From assembly GCA_021807595.1 (NCBI GenBank), contig JAKBCS010000003.1:28624-92623 (forward strand): a stretch of 64,000 bases of DNA. The letters run 5' to 3'. The position numbers were made by a program, and so were the translations under genes. Shown here one piece after another: positions 52,411 through 61,465 of this stretch. This stretch comes from Planctomycetota bacterium. Its GTDB lineage: Bacteria > Planctomycetota > Planctomycetia > Gemmatales > Gemmataceae. Position 1 is the first letter of the stretch. Each line of letters begins with the position of its first letter. The notes beneath the pieces are model-generated. The model was given only the letters and a program-made list of their open reading frames with translations. It did no database searches and had not been told where the DNA came from.

Positions 52411-55400
52411 ACACCGCGAGCGCTCCGTCCTCCTTGGGCTGGAACGTGCCGTAGGAGGATGGCCACACGAGATAGTCTTGCACGTCGGTACCCGGTACGT
52501 CGTTGTCGCACAGCATCAGCCCCAGCCAGAACGTCGCGCCCCTCCTCACAGGAAATAGAGACTCTTCGGAGCCTCGATAGGTCATTTTATCGATCGGCAG
52601 TTTGAACTCGGTTGCGATAACCTTGCAATCTGACATATCGACTCCATACACGGCCTCGATCAGTTTGCGCTCGTCGACGCTCTGGGCATTGTCGAGTACG
52701 CGAACGGAGCGAGGGGCATGCTCGGCCGGAGTGCGGTCTTCGAGTTTGCCGTAAAAGAATCGTCGCCGCACCATCCCCGGCGTTTCGTCGGTGTAATTGG
52801 AGACGCTCCACTGAAAACCGTCGAAGAAACCGTTCACCATAATCTCGAATGTATCCTGCAGGTGCGACTTGGACACCGGCTGGTGGAAGGTGACGACATC
52901 GTCGAAGCGCAGCACCTGGACGTAGAGGTTATTCCCTTCGTAGGCGAGCCTTACGATGGCGCTGGCGTCTTTCGGGCCGTCGATGGAACCCGAGGCGGTG
53001 ACGGGAAGCATAAGGACTTGCGGCGTGATGCCGGCCGCGCGCCATTTGTTCAAGTCTCCGTCCATTTTCATCGGCCCATTCAGACGGCGAATCAGAACCT
53101 TGGGGGCGGCGGCCTTGCCGAGTCGATCGAACGCTTTCACCGGGCGAAATGCCAAGGCCCGAGACGAAGCGGCATCGAGCGTAAACGGGAAGCGGGCCGA
53201 GAGGAAATCGTCGTTATGGTCGAGAGTGAGCCAATGCGTGCCGTTAATCATGTAGTCGCCCACCAGGACTTGAACTTTGCCGTCGTTGCCCTCGAAGGTC
53301 AAGTATTGGCCGGGATGATCGACCCACATCCCCGTCCATTGTGCCTCGGCGGGGAAGCCGAGGCGGCCGAGACCCAGACCGTTTTCGTCGAGTCCAATCC
53401 ATTCGGCTTGATGTCCCCAACTCGTGAGGAACGCCTTCTTCCCCATGCGTTTGATCCCTTGGATGGGCGCGTATTCGTTGAGCGGGCGCAGCCAGCGCAT
53501 GTGGCCTTCGCGGTCGAAGAGGGCGAGATCGCTTCCGCCGCTATTGCTCAGGCTGTTGAGCGGGCTATGGCGAAACTGGAACGTCGCCAACAATCGTCCG
53601 TCTTTCGCCATTCGCGACTCGGATTGATTGCGGACATCTTCGATCTTGGAAAAGTCGTAAGGGGAGGCAATGGCCGGTCGTTGGGCGCGCAGCAGCGATT
53701 CGGGCGGAAATTCGTAAATCGGCACGCCGGAGGCATCGAGTCCCTTCCGCTTCCAAAGGAACCCGATGCCGTCGAGGCCGATGCCGACGGTGGTGCGGAA
53801 GTCCCCGCCGCCGTCCGGTTCGGCGAACATCCAGCGCGCCACCAGGGGCCAACGCACCGGCTTGCCATTCGTGTCCAGCACCGGATCTCCCGAACCGTCT
53901 TTATCGTCGATGGACCCATCGTGATTGGCATCGCGCCGTACCACCCATTGACCGTCTTTGGCGGGCGTGTACAGCAGCACGGGCTGGCCGAGGTGCTTCT
54001 CGAACCGGACGATGAGGAGCGCTCCTTGGGCGTTCTTTTGCCCCGGTTCGCGCCACTCGCCGCGCACGATGCCGAACTTCTTTCCGCCAGCGGAGAAATA
54101 GCCGACGATGCAATCCCCTTGAGCGGTCTGAGGAGGAAGCCCCCAGTAGGCGTCGGGTTGCCAGCGGCCCGCCTTGGCGTCGATCCACCATGAGAATCGA
54201 CCGCGATGATCGAAGAGGCGCGGGCGCGCGTCGTCGTCGAACAGGGCCAAGGTCGGTTGATTGCCGAACTGCGAGATACTGGCGTACTCGGCTTCCCCGG
54301 ACGCCGTCAGGACGACGACGCGCCCGGAAGCATCTCGTAAGGCGATACGTTCCTTCTCATCGAGTGCCAACGAAACCTGGCGCGACTCGCTGTAGAGTCC
54401 GGTCTGAAAGTGGAAGCGATCCGGCAGAAGCGGTCCAAAAGGGCCATCGCCTCGACCCACAGTGCGGATGGGTCGCAACTGTTTCGGATTGGAACAATCG
54501 AAAAGGTGAATTTTACCCGTAGCAGCCGAGGCAACGGCGAGGCGATCGCCGTTGAGAGCCAAGCCGACTGGAACGCGAACGCCGGTAAACTCGGAGAGGC
54601 GCTCCCCTTTCGGCGACAGCGCAATGAGCTTTTCCATGCCGCTCACGACCCAGAGGACTTTCCGCGCGCGGTCGGCTGCCGGTTGCGAGGGGGAAGGACA
54701 GGGTATCGACTCCGTGAACTGCGGTTTGTCGCTCGCCGTTCGATAGATCTTGTTGTTCTTCGTGTCCGCCAGATAGAGCGAGCCGTCCATCTCATCCATG
54801 CCGTTGAGTTGGGCGTCGGTCGGCGTTTGCAAGCCGTGCTTGGGGTCGCTCCAAGGCATCAGCTTGCCGTCGCGCGCATCGAGTCGAGAGAGAATATAGG
54901 TATCCTTTGCCCCCTGTGGACGAAGGAAATAGACGATCTCTCCTCGGACGCACAATCCTACCGGCTCGGCGTTTCCTTGAAACACCCACTGAGCGAGTCC
55001 GGTCTGTAAATTGCGACTGCGCAGATTTTCGTTGCGCTCATTCCAACCGTTGGCCATCAACAATGTGCCATTGGCAGCAAAGCGAACGAGCCGAGCGTGG
55101 CTTTGATCGGTGTTGTAACGCCCACTATCAACACCCGTGTTGCCGGTGAGTTGGCGATACTTCCAACGCAAGCGGCTCTCGACCACGCGAACTTCGTATG
55201 CCCCCGCCGAAATGGCCTCGCCTAGCTGAGTTCGACTCGGCAAGACGAATCCATGCGTTCCCTTCTTGAGCGGCAGATCGTGAAAGAGATACCGCACGAG
55301 CGTTCCATCCGGACGGAAAATGCCCGCGCTTTTCGTCCCTTCCTTCTGAGAGATGATGAATTCGGCATCCGGTTTGGGAGCGGGGAGGGGAGGAGCTTCG

Positions 55401-56338
55401 TAAGCGCCCAAATCGACGGCACCGATGCGCGGAAGGCCGTCGATGTCCGCGACGGGAGCTTTCTCATCGGCGAACTCCTCCGTTCCCCAATCGGAGGTCG
55501 TCGCGCGCCACGGTGCCCACTCCAGGACGGATACGGGTCGATAATCTCCAGCTTCCGCGTTGGCGAAATGGACGCGCAGAGCTACCGAATGGGCGTCCAG
55601 ACCGTTCGTCAGATCGCGCCATTGTGGCACGGTCGATCGGGTGACTTGTCCGTCCGTTTTCCCGGCGACGAGACAGCGGTACAAATTGTAATCGACGGCC
55701 AACCCGTTGTGCTTGCCATTGACGACGATGCCCGTGCCGGCATTTGCCACGAGATTGTTGAACGCACGGACATTCTGCGTCTCGCTGAGACTGAGACCGA
55801 CCGAGGCATTGCCGGCAAACGTGCAATTGACGACGACGGCGGCGCGCACGCGATTGAACGACAGGCCCACGAGCGAATCGGCCACGATGCAGTTTTCAAC
55901 GCGCCCGCCTTCGACCTTCGTCCATTGAATTCCCAATGCCCCTCCTTGAATGCGGACGCGGCAAATGGCGATATTCCGCGCATCTTCGACCACAAGAGCG
56001 GCGGTCCCTTTGGTTTGAACGGTCAGGTCCTCAATGCGACAATTCTCCGTTTTTCCTAGGGCGATGGCTGCCGGAGCCGTGCCGGCGTCGAGAATAGTTT
56101 TCGCATATCCCGCCCCGCGCAGGCTCACGCCGGGCGGGAGCTTGTTCGCGCCGGCGAAGGTGCCTGCCGGCAACACGATTGTCGTGCCTGGTTTTGCCTT
56201 CGCGATGACGGCTGCGAGCGATTTCGTCCCCGGTGGTATCTCGATTTGCTCGGCTCGACCGTTCGAGAGCCATGCGGCCCACACCAAGAAACAGCCGCGC
56301 CAACTCCACCGAGTCAACCGCCCTCGTCGCGTCGCCAT
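52403..56338 (-). CDS. Large secreted protein: beta-helix, propeller-like and CBM9-like domains
   Basis: 1311 residues from MATRRGRLTRWSWRGCFLVW, a signal peptide, with CGGAG upstream. Residues about 30-300 form a pectate-lyase-like parallel beta-helix: GTKSLAAVIAKAKPGTTIVL, LPPGVSLRGAGYAKTILDAG, then repeating turns (NCRIEDLTVQ, NIAICRVRIQ, VVVNCTFAGN). The centre (about 400-1000) has repeating strands with Trp/Phe-rich ends that look like a propeller. The C-terminal 200 residues (KMDGDLNKWRAAG, VRLAYEGNNLYVQVLRFDD, TFEIMVNGFFDG) resemble a CBM9 carbohydrate-binding domain. It probably binds or degrades polysaccharide outside the cell; catalytic residues are not identified. Confidence 0.8.
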   Translation of the reverse strand: MATRRGRLTRWSWRGCFLVWAAWLSNGRAEQIEIPPGTKSLAAVIAKAKPGTTIVLPAGTFAGANKLPPGVSLRGAGYAKTILDAGTAPAAIALGKTENCRIEDLTVQTKGTAALVVEDARNIAICRVRIQGGALGIQWTKVEGGRVENCIVADSLVGLSFNRVRAAVVVNCTFAGNASVGLSLSETQNVRAFNNLVANAGTGIVVNGKHNGLAVDYNLYRCLVAGKTDGQVTRSTVPQWRDLTNGLDAHSVALRVHFANAEAGDYRPVSVLEWAPWRATTSDWGTEEFADEKAPVADIDGLPRIGAVDLGAYEAPPLPAPKPDAEFIISQKEGTKSAGIFRPDGTLVRYLFHDLPLKKGTHGFVLPSRTQLGEAISAGAYEVRVVESRLRWKYRQLTGNTGVDSGRYNTDQSHARLVRFAANGTLLMANGWNERNENLRSRNLQTGLAQWVFQGNAEPVGLCVRGEIVYFLRPQGAKDTYILSRLDARDGKLMPWSDPKHGLQTPTDAQLNGMDEMDGSLYLADTKNNKIYRTASDKPQFTESIPCPSPSQPAADRARKVLWVVSGMEKLIALSPKGERLSEFTGVRVPVGLALNGDRLAVASAATGKIHLFDCSNPKQLRPIRTVGRGDGPFGPLLPDRFHFQTGLYSESRQVSLALDEKERIALRDASGRVVVLTASGEAEYASISQFGNQPTLALFDDDARPRLFDHRGRFSWWIDAKAGRWQPDAYWGLPPQTAQGDCIVGYFSAGGKKFGIVRGEWREPGQKNAQGALLIVRFEKHLGQPVLLYTPAKDGQWVVRRDANHDGSIDDKDGSGDPVLDTNGKPVRWPLVARWMFAEPDGGGDFRTTVGIGLDGIGFLWKRKGLDASGVPIYEFPPESLLRAQRPAIASPYDFSKIEDVRNQSESRMAKDGRLLATFQFRHSPLNSLSNSGGSDLALFDREGHMRWLRPLNEYAPIQGIKRMGKKAFLTSWGHQAEWIGLDENGLGLGRLGFPAEAQWTGMWVDHPGQYLTFEGNDGKVQVLVGDYMINGTHWLTLDHNDDFLSARFPFTLDAASSRALAFRPVKAFDRLGKAAAPKVLIRRLNGPMKMDGDLNKWRAAGITPQVLMLPVTASGSIDGPKDASAIVRLAYEGNNLYVQVLRFDDVVTFHQPVSKSHLQDTFEIMVNGFFDGFQWSVSNYTDETPGMVRRRFFYGKLEDRTPAEHAPRSVRVLDNAQSVDERKLIEAVYGVDMSDCKVIATEFKLPIDKMTYRGSEESLFPVRRGATFWLGLMLCDNDVPGTDVQDYLVWPSSYGTFQPKEDGALAVFE

Positions 56339-56607
56339 GTCTATCTCCGGAGCATCGAATGAATGGGGTGAAAAACGCCTGGGACCATTCCAAGGAAAAT
56401 CTCGACGGAACCGCTAGTCTGGCTGGAAGGAGCGATCGCGCGCCACGGCTGCCGACCACTTCTATGAGGACATCGTACAAGGACGGCCCCGCGAGTCGAT
56501 CCCTGGATCGTACGAGACAGCGGCGGGGGCTTGATAGCGGAGCATCATTCTCCCAACATGATAGAGGAAAGATTCGGCAAGGCGGAACTCCTGGGAGCGA
56601 TTTGGGT

Positions 56608-57219
56608 ATGTCATCTTTCGTCAACCTCGTGGCCGATCTCGCGCCCGGAAGGCCGCTGATCGACAATAGCAACGTCTTTTACTCCATCGTCGGCGGAGCG
56701 ATGCTGTTGTTATTGCTGCTGATTCTGTTCTTGCGGCGCGGTCGTCGGCCGTCGGTGGATGCCGAGGCAGGGCTTGTCGAAAAGCTGGTCGATTATCCGC
56801 CGGCGGGTCCGGGACCGTCGCGCTTATTCCTGCACGGGCAGCCCGTGCGTTTACGATTGGTGGTGATGGCACCGATGGGCAAACGGCCCTTGCCGTCCGA
56901 CATTGCAGTCGAACCGGCGCTCGAGCGCGTCGTGCGCGGCTTGGGAGGCATCGTGCGGCAAGATCGGCCTCGCGTGCGCGCTTGGCCGGCACAACTCAGC
57001 CAACACGGCTTCGCACCCACATTCTTTCGGCTGAGCCAGCGCCCGGAACCGGCCGGCAAGCCTTCGCCCTGGCTCTTCGCCGCCGGACCCGTTCGCGCCG
57101 ACGGCCAGCAATTCCTCCTCGGTCTCGTCCTGTTCGCCGATGTCTCGACTGCCGACAACAACTTGATCTTGGATGCGACTCAGTGGAGCGAATGGTTCCG
57201 CGTCGGTCCCAGGGCCTGA
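56608..57219 (+). CDS. Single-pass membrane protein of unknown function
   Basis: 203 residues from MSSFVNLVADLAPGRPLIDN. One strong membrane helix (YSIVGGAMLLLLLLILFLRR, residues 27-45) is followed by a soluble domain with basic and aromatic patches (PSRLFLHGQPVRLRLVVMAP, LFAAGPVRADGQQFLLGLVL). The 125-residue upstream part of the ORF is Arg-rich and is discarded; GGGAG lies about 10 nt before the ATG. It precedes the RNA ligase gene by 99 bp. No family is recognised. Confidence 0.7.
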   Translation: MSSFVNLVADLAPGRPLIDNSNVFYSIVGGAMLLLLLLILFLRRGRRPSVDAEAGLVEKLVDYPPAGPGPSRLFLHGQPVRLRLVVMAPMGKRPLPSDIAVEPALERVVRGLGGIVRQDRPRVRAWPAQLSQHGFAPTFFRLSQRPEPAGKPSPWLFAAGPVRADGQQFLLGLVLFADVSTADNNLILDATQWSEWFRVGPRA

Positions 57220-57318
57220 GCCGACGCGAAGGTCGCGAACCTGCCGCGATGTCGCCGTGTCCTCTCCACGACAAATGCCGAGGACGGCTTCGCCGATTCG
57301 TCTGGAAGGCCCGATCTC

Positions 57319-58572
57319 ATGGAATTGCGTCTCGATCTCTTGTTGCAGAAGTTGCGCGACCGTCCCGCTGCCGTGCTCGACGCCATCGACCGCGATCCGC
57401 TTTTGCTGAAGCGCGAGAGCGGATCGCTGGTGTTGGCCAATGCCAGTCAGGTCTTGTACACCCCGCAAGAAGAACATCAACTCTACGCCAAGGGCATCGT
57501 CTATCGCCGCCATCCCTACCGTCTGGTGTCGCTGCCGCTAGTCAAGATTTACAATCTCGGCGAGCGCGAGGTGACGGTGGCCGATTTGATCGCGCTGATG
57601 GGCGAGCCAAACGTCTCGTTGCGCTTTCCGCGAAAAATCGACGGCTCGTTGATCCAGGTGTTTCGGCACGAGGGGCGCGTCTGGTTTACGACGCGCGGAG
57701 CCATTGAAGGAGCGACGTGGCGCTCCGACCGTGAAACGGGCGACGAGTTCGATTATCTCGGCGCGGCCCGCCGTCTCGCCGTCGAGCGCTATCCGCGCCT
57801 GCTCGACGACGATGCCTTGCCCGAAGGCCGCACGTTGATTTTCGAGCTGATTCATCCGTTGGCGAAGAAGATAACGGACTACGGCGAGCGAGCGGACTTG
57901 ATCTTGTTGGCTTGCTTCGACGTTCGCCGATGGGCCTACGCCCGCTATGAGGAAGTCGTGGACCTTGCCGCGCGTCTTCAGCTTGTCGCGGTGGATGCCT
58001 ATTCCCCACGCGGGGCGACGCTGAGCGAACAGATCGAGGATCTTCTGCAATCGCTGGCCGGTTCCGATCAGGAAGGCAGCGTCCTCCAATTTGAGAACCG
58101 AGTCGAGGCGATCTATCGGGTCAAGGTAAAGTCGCCGGACTATCTCCGCCTGCTGCGCGCGATGTCCCAATGCACTTACGAGAATCTCGTCGCCCTCGTA
58201 GACAACAATTCCGATCTGAAAAGTTGGCAAGACGTGGAAGCCTACTTTCATTCGCTGGGAAGGGAGACGATGCCCGAAGAGATCTTGCAAATGTATCGTC
58301 CGCATTTCGATCGATTCCTGGCTTATCTCGCCGCTTGCGAGCGGCTGCGCCAATGGGCGCTGGCGACTTCTGCCGACCTGGCGCGCCGTCTTGGGGACGA
58401 GAAAGACACCCGAATCCAGCGCAAGGGGTTTGCTGCCGTGGCGTCGCGCTTCCCTCGCTCCAATCTGCTCTTCGCCGCGTTCGACAACCGCCTCGACGCC
58501 GACCGGATGCGTCGTCTCATCCGCGATCCCGACGAAGCCCGGCAAGCGCTCGCCGATCTCGACTTGGTTTAG
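57319..58572 (+). CDS. T4 Rnl1-like RNA ligase
   Basis: 417 residues from MELRLDLLLQKLRDRPAAVL. The nucleotidyltransferase motifs are in order: motif I RKIDGSLIQV (the AMP-accepting Lys of KxDGS) near 102, TTRGAIEGATW near 120, motif IIIa LIFELIHPLAKKI near 177, motif IV EGSVLQFENR near 256, and motif V YRVKVKSPDYL near 269. A helical C-terminal domain (about 290-417) fills the place of the T4 Rnl1 tail. The enzyme would seal RNA nicks or repair cleaved tRNA through a ligase-AMP step. No kinase/phosphatase end-healing gene is next to it. Confidence 0.85.
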   Translation: MELRLDLLLQKLRDRPAAVLDAIDRDPLLLKRESGSLVLANASQVLYTPQEEHQLYAKGIVYRRHPYRLVSLPLVKIYNLGEREVTVADLIALMGEPNVSLRFPRKIDGSLIQVFRHEGRVWFTTRGAIEGATWRSDRETGDEFDYLGAARRLAVERYPRLLDDDALPEGRTLIFELIHPLAKKITDYGERADLILLACFDVRRWAYARYEEVVDLAARLQLVAVDAYSPRGATLSEQIEDLLQSLAGSDQEGSVLQFENRVEAIYRVKVKSPDYLRLLRAMSQCTYENLVALVDNNSDLKSWQDVEAYFHSLGRETMPEEILQMYRPHFDRFLAYLAACERLRQWALATSADLARRLGDEKDTRIQRKGFAAVASRFPRSNLLFAAFDNRLDADRMRRLIRDPDEARQALADLDLV

Positions 58573-58635
58573 GCGTCCCCTTGGATTCGTTCGCTCGACT
58601 TCGTCCGCCATGTTCCGCCGTTCGACGCGACGGCA

Positions 58636-58761
58636 ATGCGGGAAGTCGAGGGGCAAGGAGAATTGCGACAATCGTTATCATTCGACCGCGATGATCCTCC
58701 CCGTCTCGCCCAAACGGCAATCGCGTTCGCTCTCGCTTGGCAGAACGCGAAAGACGGGTAA
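58636..58761 (+). CDS. Possible 41-residue ORF in frame with the RNA ligase
   Basis: The frame of the RNA ligase gene stays open after its TAG stop for 62 codons (ASPWIRSLDFVRHVPPFDAT...). The part from the ATG at 58636 (MREVEGQGELRQSLSFDRDD) ends at the TAA at 58759-58761. The composition is coding-like. It could be a separate short gene, or the ancestral C-terminus of the ligase cut by the TAG. No ribosome-binding site is evident. Confidence 0.25.
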   Translation: MREVEGQGELRQSLSFDRDDPPRLAQTAIAFALAWQNAKDG

Positions 58762-58818
58762 AATGAATTGTTGGGATTCGATGAGAGCATCGCGCCGCTT
58801 CCGCGCAACCGCGTCCGA

Positions 58819-60258
58819 ATGGGATCAGCCATGGATTCGATGGATGTCAATGTCTTCAGGCAAATGATTCTCAAACTCGGACTTGCCACCGAAGCCCAAA
58901 TGGCGGAAGTGCGCGACGAGATGGGCGATGGAGTGGACTTGATCCAATTTCGCAGCGCGATGGAACGCAAGAGTTTTCTGACGCCCTGGCAGAGCGGCAA
59001 AGTGCTGAAGGGCGACCTCGATGGCTTTTACCTGGGCGGCTATCGCATTCTCTACAAGATATCGTCGGGGAGCTTTGGCCGGGTATTCCGCGCCGACGAT
59101 CCGCGCAGCGGCCGCGTCGTCGCCGTCAAGGTGCTGCGCCGGCGTTGGAGCGAAGATCAGGCGCGCATCGACCTGTTCATCCGCGAAGGCAAAGTCGGAC
59201 TGACGCTGAAACACCCCAACATCGTCGAGGTGTTGGCCATCAGCCGCGACAATTCCTCCGGCCAATACTATCTCGTCATGGAGTTCGTTGAAGGCGGCAA
59301 CCTCCGCGAGATTTTGCAAATCCGCAAGAAATTAAATGTCGCCGAGTCGCTGCGCATCGTCTCCGACGCCGCCAGCGGACTCGCTTACGCCTACAGCCGA
59401 GGCATGGGGCACCGCGACATCAAACTGACGAACCTGCTCATCTCCAGCACGGGCGAGGCGAAGCTGGTGGACTTCGGTTTGGCTCAATTCTTTTCGACGC
59501 TGGCCAAAAAGGAAGAAGAGAAGGTCGATCGCACCGTCGATTATGCCGGTCTGGAGCGCGCCACTGGTGTGAAATCCGGCGATGTGCGCAGCGATATTTA
59601 TTTCCTGGGTTGCGTTCTGTACGAGTGCATGACGGGGCGCTCGCCGATCACCATGACGCGCGACAAGAACTCGCGCATGCGGAAAGAGCGGTTCGAGGAA
59701 GTCAAACCGATCAACCCCCACGAAATCGACGGGCCGCCCAGCGTCCTCTCGTTGGTGGAAACCATGATGGCGCTCGACCCCAAACAGCGCTACCAAACGC
59801 CGACGCAGCTGGTCGATGCCATCAAGACCGTGCGCCGCGATGTCGAGGGCAAGGCGGGCAAGGGCGATGGACGCGCGCCGTCGCGCTCGGTCTTCGTCGC
59901 CGAACGCGACGAGCATTTGCAAGACGTATTGCGCGACGGCCTTAAGGATCAGGGGTATCGCGTATTCATGGCCAGCGACCCGTTACGGGCATTGGACCGC
60001 TACCGGCAGCAGCCCTACGACGCCTTGATTGTGGACGCGCGGACCACCGGCGAAGACGGCTTTCGCGTCTTCGAGCATATCGTGGAGGAAGCGGCGCGAA
60101 AACGGCTGACTTGCGCCGCCGTTCTGCTCTTGGGGCAAGATCAAGCCAGTTGGGCAGGTCGATTGCACGAAGCGCCGCACGTCGGTGTCTTGGTGCAAAA
60201 CATCACGCTAAAAAGTGTTGCCCGCAAACTCAAGGAACTGATCGAGGCGGCACATTGA
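58819..60258 (+). CDS. Ser/Thr kinase fused to a response-regulator receiver domain
   Basis: 479 residues from the ATG at 58819 (MGSAMDSMDVNVFRQM). An N-terminal helical part (about 10-65) precedes a complete kinase domain (about 75-350): Gly loop SSGSFGRVFRADD, Lys in VAVKVLRR, HRDIKLTNLLI, DFGLA and VRSDIYFLGCVLYECMTG. The APE-type motif is replaced (DYAGLERATG). After a linker, a receiver domain runs from SRSVFVAERDEHLQDVLRDG to the C-terminus, with the phospho-acceptor Asp in DALIVDARTTGEDG. It joins two signalling styles in one cytoplasmic protein. Its target is unknown. It follows the RNA ligase gene. Confidence 0.88.
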   Translation: MGSAMDSMDVNVFRQMILKLGLATEAQMAEVRDEMGDGVDLIQFRSAMERKSFLTPWQSGKVLKGDLDGFYLGGYRILYKISSGSFGRVFRADDPRSGRVVAVKVLRRRWSEDQARIDLFIREGKVGLTLKHPNIVEVLAISRDNSSGQYYLVMEFVEGGNLREILQIRKKLNVAESLRIVSDAASGLAYAYSRGMGHRDIKLTNLLISSTGEAKLVDFGLAQFFSTLAKKEEEKVDRTVDYAGLERATGVKSGDVRSDIYFLGCVLYECMTGRSPITMTRDKNSRMRKERFEEVKPINPHEIDGPPSVLSLVETMMALDPKQRYQTPTQLVDAIKTVRRDVEGKAGKGDGRAPSRSVFVAERDEHLQDVLRDGLKDQGYRVFMASDPLRALDRYRQQPYDALIVDARTTGEDGFRVFEHIVEEAARKRLTCAAVLLLGQDQASWAGRLHEAPHVGVLVQNITLKSVARKLKELIEAAH

Positions 60259-60272
60259 CCGTCTCGCCGACC

Positions 60273-61067
60273 TCAACGACCGGGAATCGGCCGACCCATG
60301 CGCTCCAAGAGTTGCTTCATATCTTCCCACACCTCCTTCTTTTTCTGCGGGCTGCGTCCGGGTAGCAAATAGGCGGGATGATAAGTACACATCACGGGGA
60401 TGCCTTTGAAGTCGTGGAAGCGTCCGCGCAGTCTGCCAATGCCTTCGGTCGTGCCCAGAAGATTCTGAGCGGCGCAGGCTCCCAGCGCGCAGAGGAACCG
60501 AGGACGCACCAGTTCCAGTTGTCGTTCGAGGAATTCGCGGCAGTTACCGGCTTCCTGCGTTGTTGGCACACGATTGCCCGGAGGTCGGCATTTACAAATG
60601 TTGCAGATGTACACCTCCTCGCGCTTCATCCCACACGCCGCGATGATGCGATCGAGCAATTGCCCCGCCTCGCCCACGAACGGTTCGCCGCGTTGATCTT
60701 CGGTCGCTCCCGGCGCTTCGCCAACGAAACACAACTCCGGATCGAGAGGTCCGACGCCGAAGACGGTGCGCGAACGACTCACCACCAATTCGGTACAGCG
60801 CTGGCAGGACGCGATTTGCTCGGCCAATACGAGCAATTCGCTCCGTCGATTTACGACGCCGTTGGACGACACCGGCTCGCCGACGGCGGAGGCGGACGGG
60901 GATTGCGTCGGCGTCTCGGCGACCGTTGCCGACTCCACCGCCAGAGGTTGAGACGGCAGCCACGTCACCCCGGCGGCGCGGAGACTGTCTAAATGTTGCC
61001 GAACTTGACGGGCAGCATCCGCAGGCGTCGCGTCCGATTGTTCCGGGATGGCTTCGCGCTGGTTCAT
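60273..61067 (-). CDS. Family 4 uracil-DNA glycosylase
   Basis: 264 residues from MNQREAIPEQSDATPADAAR. The first 80 residues are a Pro/Ser-rich extension. The Fe-S cluster Cys pair is SCQRCTELVV near 88, and the later Cys residues are in ICNICKCRPPGNR and AGNCREFL. Motif A is VGEAPGATEDQRGEPFVG and motif B HPAYLLPGR, as in UDGa/family 4. It removes uracil from DNA to start base excision repair. It converges with the kinase-receiver gene after 14 bp. Confidence 0.9.
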   Translation of the reverse strand: MNQREAIPEQSDATPADAARQVRQHLDSLRAAGVTWLPSQPLAVESATVAETPTQSPSASAVGEPVSSNGVVNRRSELLVLAEQIASCQRCTELVVSRSRTVFGVGPLDPELCFVGEAPGATEDQRGEPFVGEAGQLLDRIIAACGMKREEVYICNICKCRPPGNRVPTTQEAGNCREFLERQLELVRPRFLCALGACAAQNLLGTTEGIGRLRGRFHDFKGIPVMCTYHPAYLLPGRSPQKKKEVWEDMKQLLERMGRPIPGR

Positions 61068-61200
61068 TTCTTAACCCTCGGACAGATGAAATGCTACGCT
61101 ATCGAAAACGGTTTCGTTTGGGGAGACGCTTTCAGCACGACCGCTTCGCTACTTCGCTACTGGATCATCCAACTCGAATCCCAACCGTGGAAGCAATCGT

Positions 61201-61438
61201 CTAATCCGCGATGTGAGGATGAATCGTGTAGTCGGCGAAGCGTTCCACGTCGCGGACGGCGTCTTCCCAACTGAAACGATCGCTGCCGAAGTGCCACAGA
61301 CGTATCGTCGAGTCCGACACGACGCGAAAGCCGCACGGCGTCGCCGCGCCGCGCCAATTCGCGCAGGGACAGCCTCGCAACCGGGTTCGGGAGCCCTACC
61401 CAGGGCACGAGGACGACACAGCGCGAAACGGGAGGCAT
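61201..61438 (-). pseudogene. Frameshifted, internally deleted relic of a planctomycete protein gene
   Basis: Minus-strand fragments join only through shifts. The start MPPVSRCVVLVPW (from 61438) continues in another frame as GRAPEPGCEA and returns as LRELARRGDAVRL. The end then jumps frame to CGFRVVSDSTIRLWHFGSDR and FSWEDAVRDVERFADYTIHP, ending HIAD and TAG at 61201-61203. The two ends are close together, so a middle part has been lost. The family is not named here, but the end pieces look like both ends of one protein family common in planctomycetes. The relic sits between the PDZ gene and the glycosylase. Confidence 0.65.
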
Positions 61439-61465
61439 GAGACTCCAAGTCGAGGGACAAACGAG

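Noticed and set aside
57538-58671. 377-residue minus-strand ORF
   Set aside because: It is antisense to the RNA ligase, whose motifs are complete; the minus frame has no recognisable domain.
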